Origin: Hyphomicrobium nitrativorans NL23
GTDB taxonomy: Bacteria > Pseudomonadota > Alphaproteobacteria > Rhizobiales > Hyphomicrobiaceae
NCBI RefSeq assembly: GCF_000503895.1
Contig: NC_022997.1
Span: forward strand, 372,001 to 436,000
Direction: 5' to 3'
DNA length: 64,000 nt
The first letter of the stretch is position 1. The number at the start of each line of letters is the position of its first letter. Below the pieces are notes generated by a model. It searched no databases, had not been told where the DNA came from, and saw nothing but the letters and a program-made list of their open reading frames with translations. Shown piece by piece: positions 34,182-46,894 of the stretch. Both the position numbers and the translations under genes were made by a program.

Positions 34182-34905
34182 AGGCAGCGTCATCCGTTTT
34201 CTCGGAAGCGAGATAACGCTTCCACAGCGCGTTCTCTCCGAGCGTTTCGACAAACGCTCGATGGACCTCGATCTCGGCGGCGGAGAGCCGCGGGGCGAGG
34301 GGTGCCGGGCGTGCGGCTGGTTTCGCCGGGCCGCCGGTGCGGCCATCGCGCGCCGCCGACCCGCGGTTCGAGCCGAGCCCAAGCGTTGCCTGCCGTTCGC
34401 CCAAAAGCTCGACGTACACCTCTGCCAGCAGCAGCGAGTCCATCAGCGCGCCGTGCTTGATGCGCTTCGAGTTGTCGATGCCGTAGCGTTTGCAAAGTGC
34501 GTCGAGGCTGTTCGGTCCTGCGGGATGCTTGCGCCGCGCGAGCTGGAGCGTATCGACGACGCGGCTCATGGCGAGCGGACCGAGCTTCAGCCGCTCCAGC
34601 TCCGCATTGAGGAATCCGACGTCGAACGTGGCGTTGTGAATGACGAGCGTGTCGCCCGCGATGAAGTCGAGGAAATCGCCCGCGACGTCGGCGAACACGG
34701 GCTTGTCGAGCAGGAATTGCGTGGAGAGCCCGTGAACGGCTTCGGCTTCCGCAGGCACCGTGCGCTCAGGGTTGATGAACTGGTGAAACTCGCGGCCTGT
34801 CGGGTTGCGGTTTACGATTTCGATGCAACCGATTTCGACCAGCCGATCGCCCTTGCGGGGATCGAGGCCGGTGGTTTCCGTGTCGAGGACGATTTCGCGG
34901 AGCAT
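34180..34905 (-). CDS. dnaQ: DNA polymerase III epsilon subunit (proofreading exonuclease)
   Basis: A 241-residue 3'-5' exonuclease. Exo I is [10 protein letters not shown] (Asp8, Glu10), Exo II is the [14 protein letters not shown] block, and Exo III is [14 protein letters not shown], all catalytic residues being present. The C-terminal 60 residues form a Pro/Arg-rich linker and a final helix, as expected for binding the alpha subunit. It follows coaE on the same strand, 17 bp apart. The TAG stop is created by a palindromic repeat. Confidence 0.95.
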   Translation of the reverse strand: MLREIVLDTETTGLDPRKGDRLVEIGCIEIVNRNPTGREFHQFINPERTVPAEAEAVHGLSTQFLLDKPVFADVAGDFLDFIAGDTLVIHNATFDVGFLNAELERLKLGPLAMSRVVDTLQLARRKHPAGPNSLDALCKRYGIDNSKRIKHGALMDSLLLAEVYVELLGERQATLGLGSNRGSAARDGRTGGPAKPAARPAPLAPRLSAAEIEVHRAFVETLGENALWKRYLASEKTDDAA

Positions 34906-34922
34906 GGCGGTCCGGTGTGCAT

Positions 34923-35543
34923 TCAGAGGTCTTGCCAGTGCCGTGCGTAGGCTTCGGCCGGCTTCGATTTCAGCGAATCGAGGATAGCATCGACCTGGGC
35001 TTCACTGTCGGCAAGCGTGCCACCCGTATCCACAACGAAGTCGGCGCGCTGGCGCTTTTCCTCATCCGGCGTTTGCCGTGCGAGCAATCCGTCGAGCTTC
35101 TCCGGCGTCATGCCGGGCCGCGCGAGAACGCGGGCGCGCTGAACATCCGCAGGCGCCGAGACGACAACCACGGCATCCACCTGCTTGTCGCGCCCCGTTT
35201 CGAACAATAGCGGGACTTCGAGCACGGCCGTGGCGGCATGCGATTCGTGCGCAGTATGAAGAAAACGCCTTTCGGACGCGCGCACCAGCGGATGCACGAT
35301 CGCCTCAAGCTTGCGGAAACGGGTTTCGTCGTTGTTCAACGCGGCGGCGAGGCGCACGCGGTCGACGCGGCCGTCCTCCGTCGTTCCGGGGAACGCGGCT
35401 TCAACGGCAGCAGTCACCTCACCCGTGTAAAGACGGTGCACTTCCGCGTCCGCGTCGAACACGGGGATGCCGCGGCGGCGAAACATGTCCGCAATCGTCG
35501 ATTTCCCCATGCCGATGGATCCGGTGAGGCCAACGACGATCAT
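34923..35543 (-). CDS. coaE: Dephospho-CoA kinase
   Basis: A 206-residue P-loop kinase for the last step of coenzyme A synthesis. The P-loop is [12 protein letters not shown] (residues 5-16), followed by [13 protein letters not shown] and the lid region [11 protein letters not shown]. The ATG overlaps the aroE stop (ATGA). Part of the tightly packed ppsR-maf-aroE-coaE-dnaQ run. Confidence 0.95.
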   Translation of the reverse strand: MIVVGLTGSIGMGKSTIADMFRRRGIPVFDADAEVHRLYTGEVTAAVEAAFPGTTEDGRVDRVRLAAALNNDETRFRKLEAIVHPLVRASERRFLHTAHESHAATAVLEVPLLFETGRDKQVDAVVVVSAPADVQRARVLARPGMTPEKLDGLLARQTPDEEKRQRADFVVDTGGTLADSEAQVDAILDSLKSKPAEAYARHWQDL

Positions 35544-36385
35544 CGCGCGCCCTCGATGTCGGCTGCGATCTTGTCGTAAAGTTCGTCCGTCACCTCGGGC
35601 CGTACGCCGAACCATTTCTCAAAGCCAGGCACCGCCTGGTGCAACAACATGCCGAGCCCATCGACGGTGTGCAGCCCGTGGCGGCGCGCATCGCGGATGA
35701 GCGCCGTTTCGAGCGGCACATAAACGATGTCGGACACGATGCAGTCGGGATGAAAGTCCGTGAAATCCATGTCGAGCGATCCTTCGCCCTTGAGGCCGAC
35801 CGCTGTCGTGTTGACCAGAACCGCGCTTTCCGTTGCGGCGCGCGAGCGCTGCTCCCACGGAAAGACTTTGACGCGCGGGCCGAAGTCGGCGGCGAGCGTT
35901 GCGGCGCGTTCGGCCGAACGATTGAACAGACGGATCTCCCCAACATCCGCTTCGAGGAAGCCGTGCACGATGGCGCGCGCCGCACCACCCGCGCCCAGGA
36001 TCGAGACCGGCGCGTCACGGCGGTTCCAATCCTCGGCCTGGAGCGCGAGATAGGTCATATAGCCGTAGGTGTCGGTGTTGGCCGCGCAAAGGCGCGCTCC
36101 TTCGAGCCACAGCGTGTTCGCCGCGCCGACCGCAACTGCCGATGCATCCCGTTCGTCCGCGATCCGGAATGCCGCTTCCTTGTGCGGGATGGTCACATTG
36201 CAGCCGGAAAACCCTGCGTTTGCGAGACCGCGCAAGAACGTCTCGACATCTTCGGGCCGCACCGCTTCCTTCGTATAGGTGCCGTCGATGCGATAACGGT
36301 CGAGCCAATAGCCATGGATCGCGGGTGAGCGCGAATGCTCGATCGGCCAGCCGATGACACACGCTTGTTTTCCGGCTCGCTTCAT
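35540..36385 (-). CDS. aroE: Shikimate dehydrogenase
   Basis: A 281-residue NADPH-dependent enzyme reducing 3-dehydroshikimate in aromatic amino acid synthesis. The substrate site is PIEHSRSPAIHGYWL, the NVTIPHKEAAF lysine is present, and the Rossmann motif is SILGAGGAARAIVHGF. The ATG overlaps the maf stop and the gene's own stop overlaps coaE, so the four genes are translationally linked. Confidence 0.95.
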   Translation of the reverse strand: MKRAGKQACVIGWPIEHSRSPAIHGYWLDRYRIDGTYTKEAVRPEDVETFLRGLANAGFSGCNVTIPHKEAAFRIADERDASAVAVGAANTLWLEGARLCAANTDTYGYMTYLALQAEDWNRRDAPVSILGAGGAARAIVHGFLEADVGEIRLFNRSAERAATLAADFGPRVKVFPWEQRSRAATESAVLVNTTAVGLKGEGSLDMDFTDFHPDCIVSDIVYVPLETALIRDARRHGLHTVDGLGMLLHQAVPGFEKWFGVRPEVTDELYDKIAADIEGAR

Positions 36386-36996
36386 GCTTCGAGCACTCCT
36401 CGCCGCAAGAGTTCCGCCACCAGCGGCAGCAGCGGCATTCCGAGGATCGTCGCGTGATCGCCCTCGACAGCCGCAAAAAGTTGAACCGCAGGGCCTTCGA
36501 TCTGATAGGCGCCGACCGACGTCAGGACGACATCGCCCACGCGCGCGAGATATCCGTCGAGCGCATTATTGGAGAACGCACGCATCGTGAGGTGCGCGAC
36601 AGCGACGTCGTGCCAAACGGTTTCACCGTTCACGCCCAGCGCCACGGCGGAATGCAGCGTATGCGTTTTTCCGCGCAACGCCACGAGCGAAGCGCGTGCG
36701 TCGTCCATGTCTCGCGGCTTCTCGAACAGGCGGCCTTCGAACGAGAGCACCTGATCCGCGCCGATCACGAGCGCATGCTTATGCTGCGCACTTACAGCTT
36801 TCGCCTTTTCCTCGGCGAGCGCGAGAGCGATGCGCGCGTGCGGAAGGCCTGGAGTGTCGGCAAGCAGCCCGTCGCGGATCGCCGCCTCGTCCACATCCGC
36901 GGGCGTGACGGTCACGGCAATGCCGGCGGCTTCCAGCATTGCGCGGCGTGTCGCGCTGCCGGACGCCAACACGAGGTGTGGCGCGTTACGCCTCAT
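36382..36996 (-). CDS. maf: Maf-family nucleotide pyrophosphatase
   Basis: A 204-residue house-cleaning nucleoside triphosphate pyrophosphatase. The N-terminal LVLASGSATRRAMLEAAGI is the Maf substrate loop, and GADQVLSFEGRLFEKPRD the conserved second block. Subclass (dTTP/UTP versus 7-methyl-GTP) is not clear to me. Its start overlaps the ppsR end by 11 bases. Confidence 0.92.
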   Translation of the reverse strand: MRRNAPHLVLASGSATRRAMLEAAGIAVTVTPADVDEAAIRDGLLADTPGLPHARIALALAEEKAKAVSAQHKHALVIGADQVLSFEGRLFEKPRDMDDARASLVALRGKTHTLHSAVALGVNGETVWHDVAVAHLTMRAFSNNALDGYLARVGDVVLTSVGAYQIEGPAVQLFAAVEGDHATILGMPLLPLVAELLRRGVLEA

Positions 36997-37867
36997 GGCC
37001 GGATTCCGCTGCGGTTTCCTTATCCTCCGCCGCGGCCCGCTCTTCCGCCTCTTTATCCTGCATCAGGCGAATGATGGTGGCTGCCGTCTCTTCGACCGAA
37101 CGGCGCGTCACGTCGATTACCGGCCAGCCATGCTTCGCGCAGAGCTTGCGCGTGATCGCGATCTCGGCCGCAATCCGGCTGCGGTCGACATAGTCGTCGA
37201 GGTCCCGGTCGCCGATGAGGAGCGCGCGGTTGCGCCTCACCTCCGCTATGCGGTCCGGGCTTGCGATCAGGCAGGCCACGAACGCGGTATGATCTCCAGC
37301 CAGCTCTTCCGGAAACGGCAGGCCCGGCACGATCGGCACGTTGGCCGTCTTGTACCCGCGCTGCGCGAGATAAATGCTCGTCGGCGTTTTCGATGTGCGC
37401 GAGATGCCGAGCAGGATGATGTCGGCTTCGTTCAGGTTGTCCGGCAGGCGGCCGTCGTCGTGCGCCATCGAGAAGTTCAAGGCGTCGATGCGGCGGAAGT
37501 AGTCGGCATCGAGCACGTGCTGGCCGGCAACGGTCGGCGTCTGCGGCGCGCCGAGGTACGATTCGAACACCTGCATGATCGGTTGCAGCACCGCGTAACA
37601 GGGAACCTTCAGCTCCTTGCAGCGCTGCTCGATCTCCGAAATCAGGTCCGTGTTGACGATCGTATAGAGCACGATGCCCGGTGCCTGCTCGATCTCCTGA
37701 AGTACGCGCTTCAACTGGCGCGCGTTGCGAACGAGCGGATGCATATGCTCGATGGGCCGCATCTGCGAATACTGAACGGCCGCCGCCTTGGCGATCGTGG
37801 TCAGCGTCTCGCCGGTCGAATCCGAGACGAGATGGAGGTGGAAGTAGCTCGGCCGGCTGTTGGTCAT
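36986..37867 (-). CDS. ppsR: Pyruvate, phosphate dikinase regulatory protein (kinase/pyrophosphorylase, DUF299)
   Basis: A 293-residue bifunctional regulator that phosphorylates and dephosphorylates pyruvate phosphate dikinase or PEP synthase. The N-terminal YFHLHLVSDSTGETLTTIAKA and the P-loop-like ILLGISRTSKTPTSIYLAQRGYK are diagnostic. In Caulobacter and Rhizobiales this gene faces hemE across the chromosomal origin, as here. The chosen ATG lacks a good ribosome site; an upstream extension to 38038 would run into the proposed origin and lacks family similarity. Confidence 0.92.
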   Translation of the reverse strand: MTNSRPSYFHLHLVSDSTGETLTTIAKAAAVQYSQMRPIEHMHPLVRNARQLKRVLQEIEQAPGIVLYTIVNTDLISEIEQRCKELKVPCYAVLQPIMQVFESYLGAPQTPTVAGQHVLDADYFRRIDALNFSMAHDDGRLPDNLNEADIILLGISRTSKTPTSIYLAQRGYKTANVPIVPGLPFPEELAGDHTAFVACLIASPDRIAEVRRNRALLIGDRDLDDYVDRSRIAAEIAITRKLCAKHGWPVIDVTRRSVEETAATIIRLMQDKEAEERAAAEDKETAAESGHEA

Positions 37868-38279
37868 CTGTGAATAAAGAGCCGATTTATCCCGGGGTGG
37901 GGTCGAGTTGCAGGGGGCCGTTGGTAAAAGGGCCCGGTTGTCCACCGAGATACTCTCATTATGGCCGAGATGAACCAATTTTCTTATGCGATGGGCATCC
38001 CTGTTGATTGGGCAGCTCTCGACAGGCCCACGGCGCATATCAACACGATATCCCCGGACCTGCGCGATCGCGGCGCGGGCGTAAGTGGTTGACTCCGATG
38101 GCTGCCAACGGGACTAGTGGCGCGCACTGGCACGGAGACGCAAGACGTTGTGTCGAACGTTACCCAGAGCGGAACGGGCGTGGGAGAACGTGGGGAAACG
38201 GCAGCAATCCCCACACTCCGCAGGCCTAATAAGAACAACAATAACTCAAAAAGATTCTTATCTGATTGAAGGGAAAGAA
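37868..38279. other. oriC: Putative chromosomal replication origin (oriC) between ppsR and hemE
   Basis: A 412-bp gene-free gap from which the flanking blocks diverge. DnaA-box-like 9-mers with 6-7 matches to TTATCCACA occur at 37938-37946 (TTGTCCACC), 38160-38168 (TTACCCAGA), 38189-38197 (reverse TTCCCCACG) and 38207-38215 (ATCCCCACA), with TTATCC at 37887. Bases 38227-38279 are strongly AT-rich for this genome and could be the unwinding element. Caulobacter oriC lies next to hemE in the same context. No perfect DnaA box was seen. Confidence 0.65.
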
Positions 38280-39344
38280 ATGGCTCTCGGTGGAGAAGGC
38301 GGGCTCAAGACAGCGGAACGGAAGTTCCTGGCACCGTTTCGTGGCGAGGCGCTCAAGGTGCCGCCGATCTGGCTGATGCGCCAGGCGGGGCGCTATCTGC
38401 CGGAGTATCGGGCGACGCGGACCGAGGCGGGGGGGTTCCTGAACCTCTGCTACACGCCGGCGCTGGCCGCCGAGGTGACGCTGCAGCCGATCCGCCGTTA
38501 TGGTTTCGATGCCGCCATTCTGTTCTCGGACATCCTGGTGGTGCCGGATGCGCTGGGCCAGGAGGTCCGGTTCGAGGAAGGCGAGGGGCCGAGGCTCGAT
38601 CCGATCCGTTCCGCGACCGATCTTTCGCGGCTCGACGTGGGTGCGACGGGCACCAAGTTCGCGCTCGTCGCGGAGACGGTTCAGCGGCTGCGGCAGGATT
38701 TGCCGGCGGAGACGGCGCTGATCGGGTTCTGCGGGGCGCCATGGACGGTCGCGACCTATATGGTTCAGGGGCGCGGGTCGCCCGACCAGGCAGAGGCCCG
38801 GCTCTGGGCGTATCGCGATCCGGAAGGGTTCGCGGATCTCATCGACACGCTGGTCGAGACGTCCGTCGAATATCTCGATTTGCAGGTCAAAGCCGGTGCG
38901 GATTGTCTCCAGATTTTCGATACCTGGGCTGGATCGCTGCCGGACGACGAGTTCGACCGCTGGGTTGTGGCGCCCACGCGTCAGATCCGGGAAGCCATCA
39001 AGGACCGGCATCCGGACATTCCCGTCATTGGTTTTCCGCGCGGGGCAGGCGCGGCCGTCGTCTGGTACGTGGCCGAGACAGGGGTGGACGGTGTGAGTTT
39101 CGACACGGCTGCGCCGCCGTTTCTCATGAGCGAGACGTTCGAGGAGGACGACGTGGTGGTCCAGGGCAATCTGGATCCCTTGCTCCTGGTGGCGGGCGGC
39201 GCGCGGCTGGACGCGCGTGTGGACGAAATTTTGGACCTGATGCAGGGCAAGAGATTCATCTTCAACCTGGGCCATGGAATCGTGCCACAAACACCGCCGG
39301 AGCATGTGGCGCAGCTCGTCGAGCGGGTGCGATCTCGGAGATAA
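38280..39344 (+). CDS. hemE: Uroporphyrinogen decarboxylase
   Basis: A 354-residue enzyme converting uroporphyrinogen III to coproporphyrinogen III in haem synthesis. The signature [16 protein letters not shown] (residues about 30-45), the catalytic Asp region [16 protein letters not shown] and [13 protein letters not shown] are intact. The ATG at 38280 has AAGGGA at the right spacing, and the frame upstream lies in the proposed origin. It is followed 29 bp later by hemJ, giving a small haem operon. Confidence 0.96.
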   Translation: MALGGEGGLKTAERKFLAPFRGEALKVPPIWLMRQAGRYLPEYRATRTEAGGFLNLCYTPALAAEVTLQPIRRYGFDAAILFSDILVVPDALGQEVRFEEGEGPRLDPIRSATDLSRLDVGATGTKFALVAETVQRLRQDLPAETALIGFCGAPWTVATYMVQGRGSPDQAEARLWAYRDPEGFADLIDTLVETSVEYLDLQVKAGADCLQIFDTWAGSLPDDEFDRWVVAPTRQIREAIKDRHPDIPVIGFPRGAGAAVVWYVAETGVDGVSFDTAAPPFLMSETFEEDDVVVQGNLDPLLLVAGGARLDARVDEILDLMQGKRFIFNLGHGIVPQTPPEHVAQLVERVRSRR

Positions 39345-39373
39345 CTTCCAATGAATCAATGGGTTGATTGCAG

Positions 39374-39904
39374 ATGACCCGTGCCAGCGACGAGCATGCC
39401 TCTCCGGGAAAGCGAGCAGCGGTCGCTGTTGCGATCACGGCGGTGTTGTGCCTTGTCGCCGTGCTCTTGCTCGGGCCGGATGCTTACCTCTGGCTCAAGG
39501 CCGTGCACGTGATGGCCGTTATTTCCTGGATGGCGGGGATGCTCTATCTGCCGCGGCTTTTTGTCTATCATTCCGAGGCCGTTCCCGGCTCGGAACTGTC
39601 CGAAACGCTGAAGGTGATGGAGCGGCGACTGCTCCGGATCATCGTCAATCCCGCGATGATCGCGGCGTGGGTGCTTGGACTCTGGCTTGGCTGGCAGGGC
39701 GGCCTCTTCGGCACCGGGTGGTTTCACGCCAAGCTGGCTCTGGTCCTCACGCTTTCTGGGGTACATGGGTACTACTCGGCCGCCGTGCGCCGTTTCGCCG
39801 AGGATCGCAACACGGCCTCGACGCGCCATTGGCGGATTTGGAACGAGGTGCCGGCAGCCCTCATGGCCGGGATCGTCATTCTGGTGGTCGTGAAACCGTT
39901 TTGA
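39374..39904 (+). CDS. hemJ: HemJ-type protoporphyrinogen IX oxidase (membrane protein)
   Basis: A 176-residue membrane protein with four transmembrane helices. The HemJ pattern is visible: a conserved His/Trp block KAVHVMAVISWMAGMLYLPRLFVYH, then ERRLLRIIVNPAMI and the KLALVLTLSGVHGYY helix. HemJ catalyses a late oxidation step of haem synthesis, consistent with hemE just upstream. An in-frame TTG at 39368 is an alternative start. Confidence 0.92.
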   Translation: MTRASDEHASPGKRAAVAVAITAVLCLVAVLLLGPDAYLWLKAVHVMAVISWMAGMLYLPRLFVYHSEAVPGSELSETLKVMERRLLRIIVNPAMIAAWVLGLWLGWQGGLFGTGWFHAKLALVLTLSGVHGYYSAAVRRFAEDRNTASTRHWRIWNEVPAALMAGIVILVVVKPF

Positions 39905-40134
39905 CGCGCACGCGTTCTCTTCGAGACGCTTTCGCTCGCCGTTTTCGTTTGCTATATAAGGGGCTCCAGATTGAATCGGCTCCTGGTCTCTCCGGCCAGT
40001 GAGTGGTGCCATAGCCCATCCGTGCTGGCACCAGACAACGCGGCTTCACCGGCCGCGGATCTTCCAATTCCCCACCTCAGGCCCGGCACCCACTTGTCCC
40101 GCCCTTCTTGCCGTGGCCGCTATGGAGCGGTTGC

Positions 40135-41400
<1,266 letters not shown>

Positions 41401-41420
41401 AACGGATAATTCGAATAGAA

Positions 41421-41460
41421 AAAGCGCGCCGGACCAAATCGGGTCGGCGCGCTTTTTTTT
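41421..41460. terminator. Terminator between convergent rho and sterol-desaturase-like gene
   Basis: A stem AAAGCGCGCCG-GACC / GGGT-CGGCGCGCTTT with a 5-nt loop, followed by T8 on the plus strand and preceded by an A-run, so it can act on both transcripts. Confidence 0.88.
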
Positions 41461-41469
41461 AGCTTCGGC

Positions 41470-42438
41470 TCACTCTGCCGCGTCGTGGAGGGCGCGGGCT
41501 TGAGCGGCGGCCGTTTGCGGCGGTTTCTGGGTCTCGGCTTTCGTCTTCAAGCCGGACTGCACACCCTCACCGGGTTTGTAATGGAGCGGGAACGCGAGCT
41601 GGTCCATGTACCGCTTCGGGAAGTCCGGAACTTCGTCGACGCCCATGTCGCGCGCCGTGATGGGGCGCGGGGGCTCGGGATGGAAGGTGCCGAGCATGCG
41701 ATCCCAGATTGTGAAGAACAGGCCGAAGTTGCAGTCGCCTTCCTTGCCCCAGTTCACGTGATGCAAGTGATGGATCTGCCCGATGGCGAGGTGGTTGCGC
41801 AGCGGCCCAAGCGCGTAAGCTACGTTCGAGTGTTGCACGACGAGCTGCACCGTGATGACAAACCCGAGCAGCGCGGCAACCTCAACCGGCATGCCTGCAA
41901 GCGCCAACGGCGCGGTGCCGAGCACCAAATCGATGATCTGGTGCAGCGGGTGGCGGACCAGTCCGTTAAATCCATAGAGCCGCGCCACGCCGTGGTGCAC
42001 CGCATGCAGCCGCCATAGAAATGAAAAACGGTGGCTTAGATAGTGGAGATAGGTGAGCGCGAAATCGGCCAGCACGACTGCCAGAATGAGCTGCGCCAAG
42101 ATCGGCCAGTCCGTCGGCCAGATCCCCGCGTTGAGGCTTCCCGACGTCAGCCAGGCCACAAGCGGAATCGTGAGGATGCCGTTGAGGTTCTGCGCCTCGT
42201 AGACGATGGCATGAAAGATGTTCGTCTTTTCGTCACCGTGCGAGTGGTTCCATTCCTCATACCAGGGAAGGATCCGCTCCGCCGCGAACGCCGTTGCCAG
42301 GAGGATGCCGATGAGGAGTGCGAGCCAAGCATAGGAATGACCATAAGCGACGACGTAGTACGCCGCGCCGTTGAGGCCGAGCACCATGAACGGGAAATAT
42401 CCATACCGGACAAGAGTGCGAAGTGGTCCAGAATTCAT
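41470..42438 (-). CDS. Fatty acid hydroxylase/sterol desaturase superfamily protein
   Basis: A 322-residue di-iron membrane protein with four or more transmembrane helices. The histidine boxes are HYLSHR, HAVHH and HHLHHVNW. Substrates in this superfamily include sterols, carotenoids, fatty acids and hopanoid-type lipids; the substrate here is unknown. The C-terminal 30 residues are Ala/Lys/Gln-rich and disordered. It interrupts the otherwise plus-strand block right of the origin, together with the next gene. Confidence 0.87.
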   Translation of the reverse strand: MNSGPLRTLVRYGYFPFMVLGLNGAAYYVVAYGHSYAWLALLIGILLATAFAAERILPWYEEWNHSHGDEKTNIFHAIVYEAQNLNGILTIPLVAWLTSGSLNAGIWPTDWPILAQLILAVVLADFALTYLHYLSHRFSFLWRLHAVHHGVARLYGFNGLVRHPLHQIIDLVLGTAPLALAGMPVEVAALLGFVITVQLVVQHSNVAYALGPLRNHLAIGQIHHLHHVNWGKEGDCNFGLFFTIWDRMLGTFHPEPPRPITARDMGVDEVPDFPKRYMDQLAFPLHYKPGEGVQSGLKTKAETQKPPQTAAAQARALHDAAE

Positions 42439-42570
42439 GAGGGCCTCGTCTCAGACTTTCTCGACAACTCAATAGGATACGTGGACGAGCGCTGCTCGCA
42501 CGAAGTCTAACCGTGGTAAACACGGTTTTCACATGATTTTTCCTTACATCGTCGGTAAGAAACCTTGACC

Positions 42571-44601
<2,031 letters not shown>

Positions 44602-44684
44602 GATCTTATCCTTCCGATCCTCGATGGCGGGTTTCAACGATAACCCGCAAAGCCCATGCAAGTGTTCCGGATACCCCCCTCGCG

Positions 44685-46031
44685 ATGACCTCACAACCCG
44701 AGCCCACCATTTTCGCTCTCGCGAGCGCTCCCGGCCGCGCAGGCGTCGCGGTCGTGCGCATCTCGGGGACGGGCGCCGGGCGCGTGCTGGACTTCATGGC
44801 GGCGCCGCGCCCTGAGCCACGGCGCGCCGTCGGCCGTGCGATCCGTCATCCGGAGGGCGGGACGGTTCTCGACCGCGGCGTGGTGCTGTGGTTCCCGTCA
44901 CCCAAGAGCTTCACCGGCGAGGACGTGGTGGAGCTTCATCTGCATGGCGGGCGCGCGGTGGTGCAGGCCGTTCTCGCAGCGCTCACCGTCCTGCCGGGCC
45001 TGCGGCTTGCCGAGCCGGGCGAATTCGCGCGTCGCGCGTTCGAAGCCGGGAAGCTCGACCTTGCCGAAGTGGAAGGCCTCGCGGATCTCATCGATGCCGA
45101 GACCGAGGGGCAGCGGCGCCAGGCACTGGCGCAGGCTACGGGCGCTCTCTCGGGGCTCTACGAGGGCTGGCGGGCGAGCGTGATCGATGCGCTTGCCTAC
45201 GTTGAAGCCGGGCTCGATTTCTCGGATGAAGCCGACATCGGCGAGAAGACCTTCGCGGAAGCGCGATCCATCATCGGGGTGCTGGTCCCTGCGGTGAACC
45301 ATCACCTCGACGACGGTCATCGCGGAGAGATCCTGCGCGAGGGGTTTCGGGTTGCGCTCACCGGGCCGCCGAATGCCGGCAAGTCGAGCCTGCTCAATGC
45401 GCTTGCCCGGCGGGATGCCGCCATCGTCTCGGCGGAGGCGGGCACGACGCGGGATGTCATCGAGGTGCGGCTCGATCTCAAGGGCCTTCCGGTGATCGTA
45501 TCCGACACGGCAGGTTTCCGGGAGGCCGCAGGCGACATCGAACGCGAAGGCATGCGGCGCAGCCTGGCTGTGGCCCAGGCGGCGGATCTCGTGCTGTGGC
45601 TCACCGACGCGACGGGCCCGCGCACGACGATGCCGGCGGAACTCGCCGCCGTCGCCGACCGGACGCTGCTCGTTCTCAACAAGGTCGATCTGCTCTCTGG
45701 CGGATCGGCGCCTGTGCTTCCGGACGACATGGTGCCGCTTTCGGTGAAGAGCGGCGAGGGCGTTGCCGATCTTGTCGAGCGCCTTCAGGTGATCGCCTCC
45801 GAGCGCATCGGTCACCCTGGGGAGACGGTGCTGACGCAGGTCCGTCACCGCAGGCTGGTGGAGCTTGCGCGCGACAGTCTCGTCGCGTTTCTCCAAGGGG
45901 CATCAGATGATGTGGAGCTTCGCGCCGAGGATCTTCGCCGCGCGGCGGATGCGCTGGGCCGGATCACGGGGCGCGTGGATGTGGAGGACGTGCTCGACCA
46001 GATCTTCGGCCGCTTCTGCATCGGGAAGTGA
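44685..46031 (+). CDS. mnmE: tRNA uridine-5-carboxymethylaminomethyl modification GTPase
   Basis: A 448-residue GTPase acting with MnmG to modify wobble U34 of tRNAs. The N-terminal tetrahydrofolate-binding domain starts [21 protein letters not shown], the inserted G domain has [21 protein letters not shown] and NKVD, and the C-terminus ends FCIGK with the conserved cysteine. mnmG lies 1.6 kb downstream, separated by parS-like sites and two uncharacterised genes. Confidence 0.96.
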   Translation: MTSQPEPTIFALASAPGRAGVAVVRISGTGAGRVLDFMAAPRPEPRRAVGRAIRHPEGGTVLDRGVVLWFPSPKSFTGEDVVELHLHGGRAVVQAVLAALTVLPGLRLAEPGEFARRAFEAGKLDLAEVEGLADLIDAETEGQRRQALAQATGALSGLYEGWRASVIDALAYVEAGLDFSDEADIGEKTFAEARSIIGVLVPAVNHHLDDGHRGEILREGFRVALTGPPNAGKSSLLNALARRDAAIVSAEAGTTRDVIEVRLDLKGLPVIVSDTAGFREAAGDIEREGMRRSLAVAQAADLVLWLTDATGPRTTMPAELAAVADRTLLVLNKVDLLSGGSAPVLPDDMVPLSVKSGEGVADLVERLQVIASERIGHPGETVLTQVRHRRLVELARDSLVAFLQGASDDVELRAEDLRRAADALGRITGRVDVEDVLDQIFGRFCIGK

Positions 46032-46064
46032 AGACGGCTGACGTGGCACTTCATGTTTCAGGTG

Positions 46065-46164
46065 CGTTTCACGTGAATCCTTTTGTGCCGGTTTCCGTGC
46101 ATCAGATGTTTCACGTGAATCCGTTTTTTGCGATCTTTCAGCGCGAAACGTTTCACGTGAATCC
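46065..46164. other. parS: Cluster of three parS-like sites, 42-bp spacing
   Basis: CGTTTCACGTGAATCC at 46065-46080, TGTTTCACGTGAATCC at 46107-46122 and CGTTTCACGTGAATCC at 46149-46164. Start-to-start spacing is exactly 42 bp each time, about four helical turns. A degenerate copy (TGTTTCAGGTGCG) begins at 46054. The consensus bacterial parS is TGTTTCACGTGAAACA. The sites fill the gap downstream of mnmE, and parA/parB are 4-6 kb away. Confidence 0.8.
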
Positions 46165-46260
46165 ATTTTCGATCACGTCGTCCGGCGCATCGTTACCGAA
46201 ATCTTAAGAAACGCGCGCCAGGATGATCGACATCGCCGCCGCTTGCGCTGGGTTTCGCCC

Positions 46261-46857
46261 GTGACCTCTGTTTCCTCCACACAGTCGAGCGCCGTGCAGA
46301 TCTTGCAGCAGGCGATGAGACCGCTGTCTTCGAGCGAAACGTCTCCCGCCGCGTCGGGTGCATCTCTCGTTGCGGCCGCAAACGGCGTGGAGCTGGCGAG
46401 CGGCGAAGACGGTGCCGGACCGGCGAGCCGTGCAAACGCCAAAGTTTCCGAAGCTCTTTTCAAGCCGAACGAGCCGAGCGCTATCGAGATGAAGCTTCAT
46501 CTCATGAAGCGTCTCGGAGACGAATTCGGCATCAAGCTCGAAGATCACGAAAACCATGCGTCTTTCGGGCGGGCCATCCAGGCCGAGATCACCAAAATCA
46601 AAATGAAGCCGGAAGGCGTATTGATCCTTTCGGCCATCGAAAAGAAGCTCGGTTTCGACAAGCTCGGCTTCTCGCTCGACACGTTCGTCAACGCCATCAT
46701 CGATCCCAAGGGAACGGACGGGCAGAAGGTGGATGCCGCGTTGAAAGATCACCTCGGAATCGACGACGAGGGCAAAGACAAGGCTGAGGCTGCGCGCGCT
46801 GCGCTCGACAAGCTGCGCTTCGACGAAGCTGGCCTTTATGGCTTTGTGGATACCTGA
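46261..46857 (+). CDS. Uncharacterised protein flanked by parS-like clusters
   Basis: A 198-residue protein from a GTG start; a TTG at 46243 is the alternative. Residues 1-70 are Ser/Ala/Gly-rich and probably disordered. Residues from about 75 on are helical and charged (EMKLHLMKRLGDEFGIKLED, LSAIEKKLGFDKLGFSLDTF). No signal peptide, membrane helix or enzyme motif is visible, and I do not recognise the family. Three parS-like sites lie upstream and two downstream, so it sits inside the probable segregation centre; a role there is only a hypothesis. Confidence 0.65.
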   Translation: MTSVSSTQSSAVQILQQAMRPLSSSETSPAASGASLVAAANGVELASGEDGAGPASRANAKVSEALFKPNEPSAIEMKLHLMKRLGDEFGIKLEDHENHASFGRAIQAEITKIKMKPEGVLILSAIEKKLGFDKLGFSLDTFVNAIIDPKGTDGQKVDAALKDHLGIDDEGKDKAEAARAALDKLRFDEAGLYGFVDT

Positions 46858-46894
46858 GCGCTGCAGCGCGTGAGCCGTTTCGGCCCGCAGCGCA

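Noticed and set aside
36830-37873. A 347-codon plus-strand frame opposite ppsR and maf
   Set aside because: Antisense to two well-supported genes, and without a recognisable domain.
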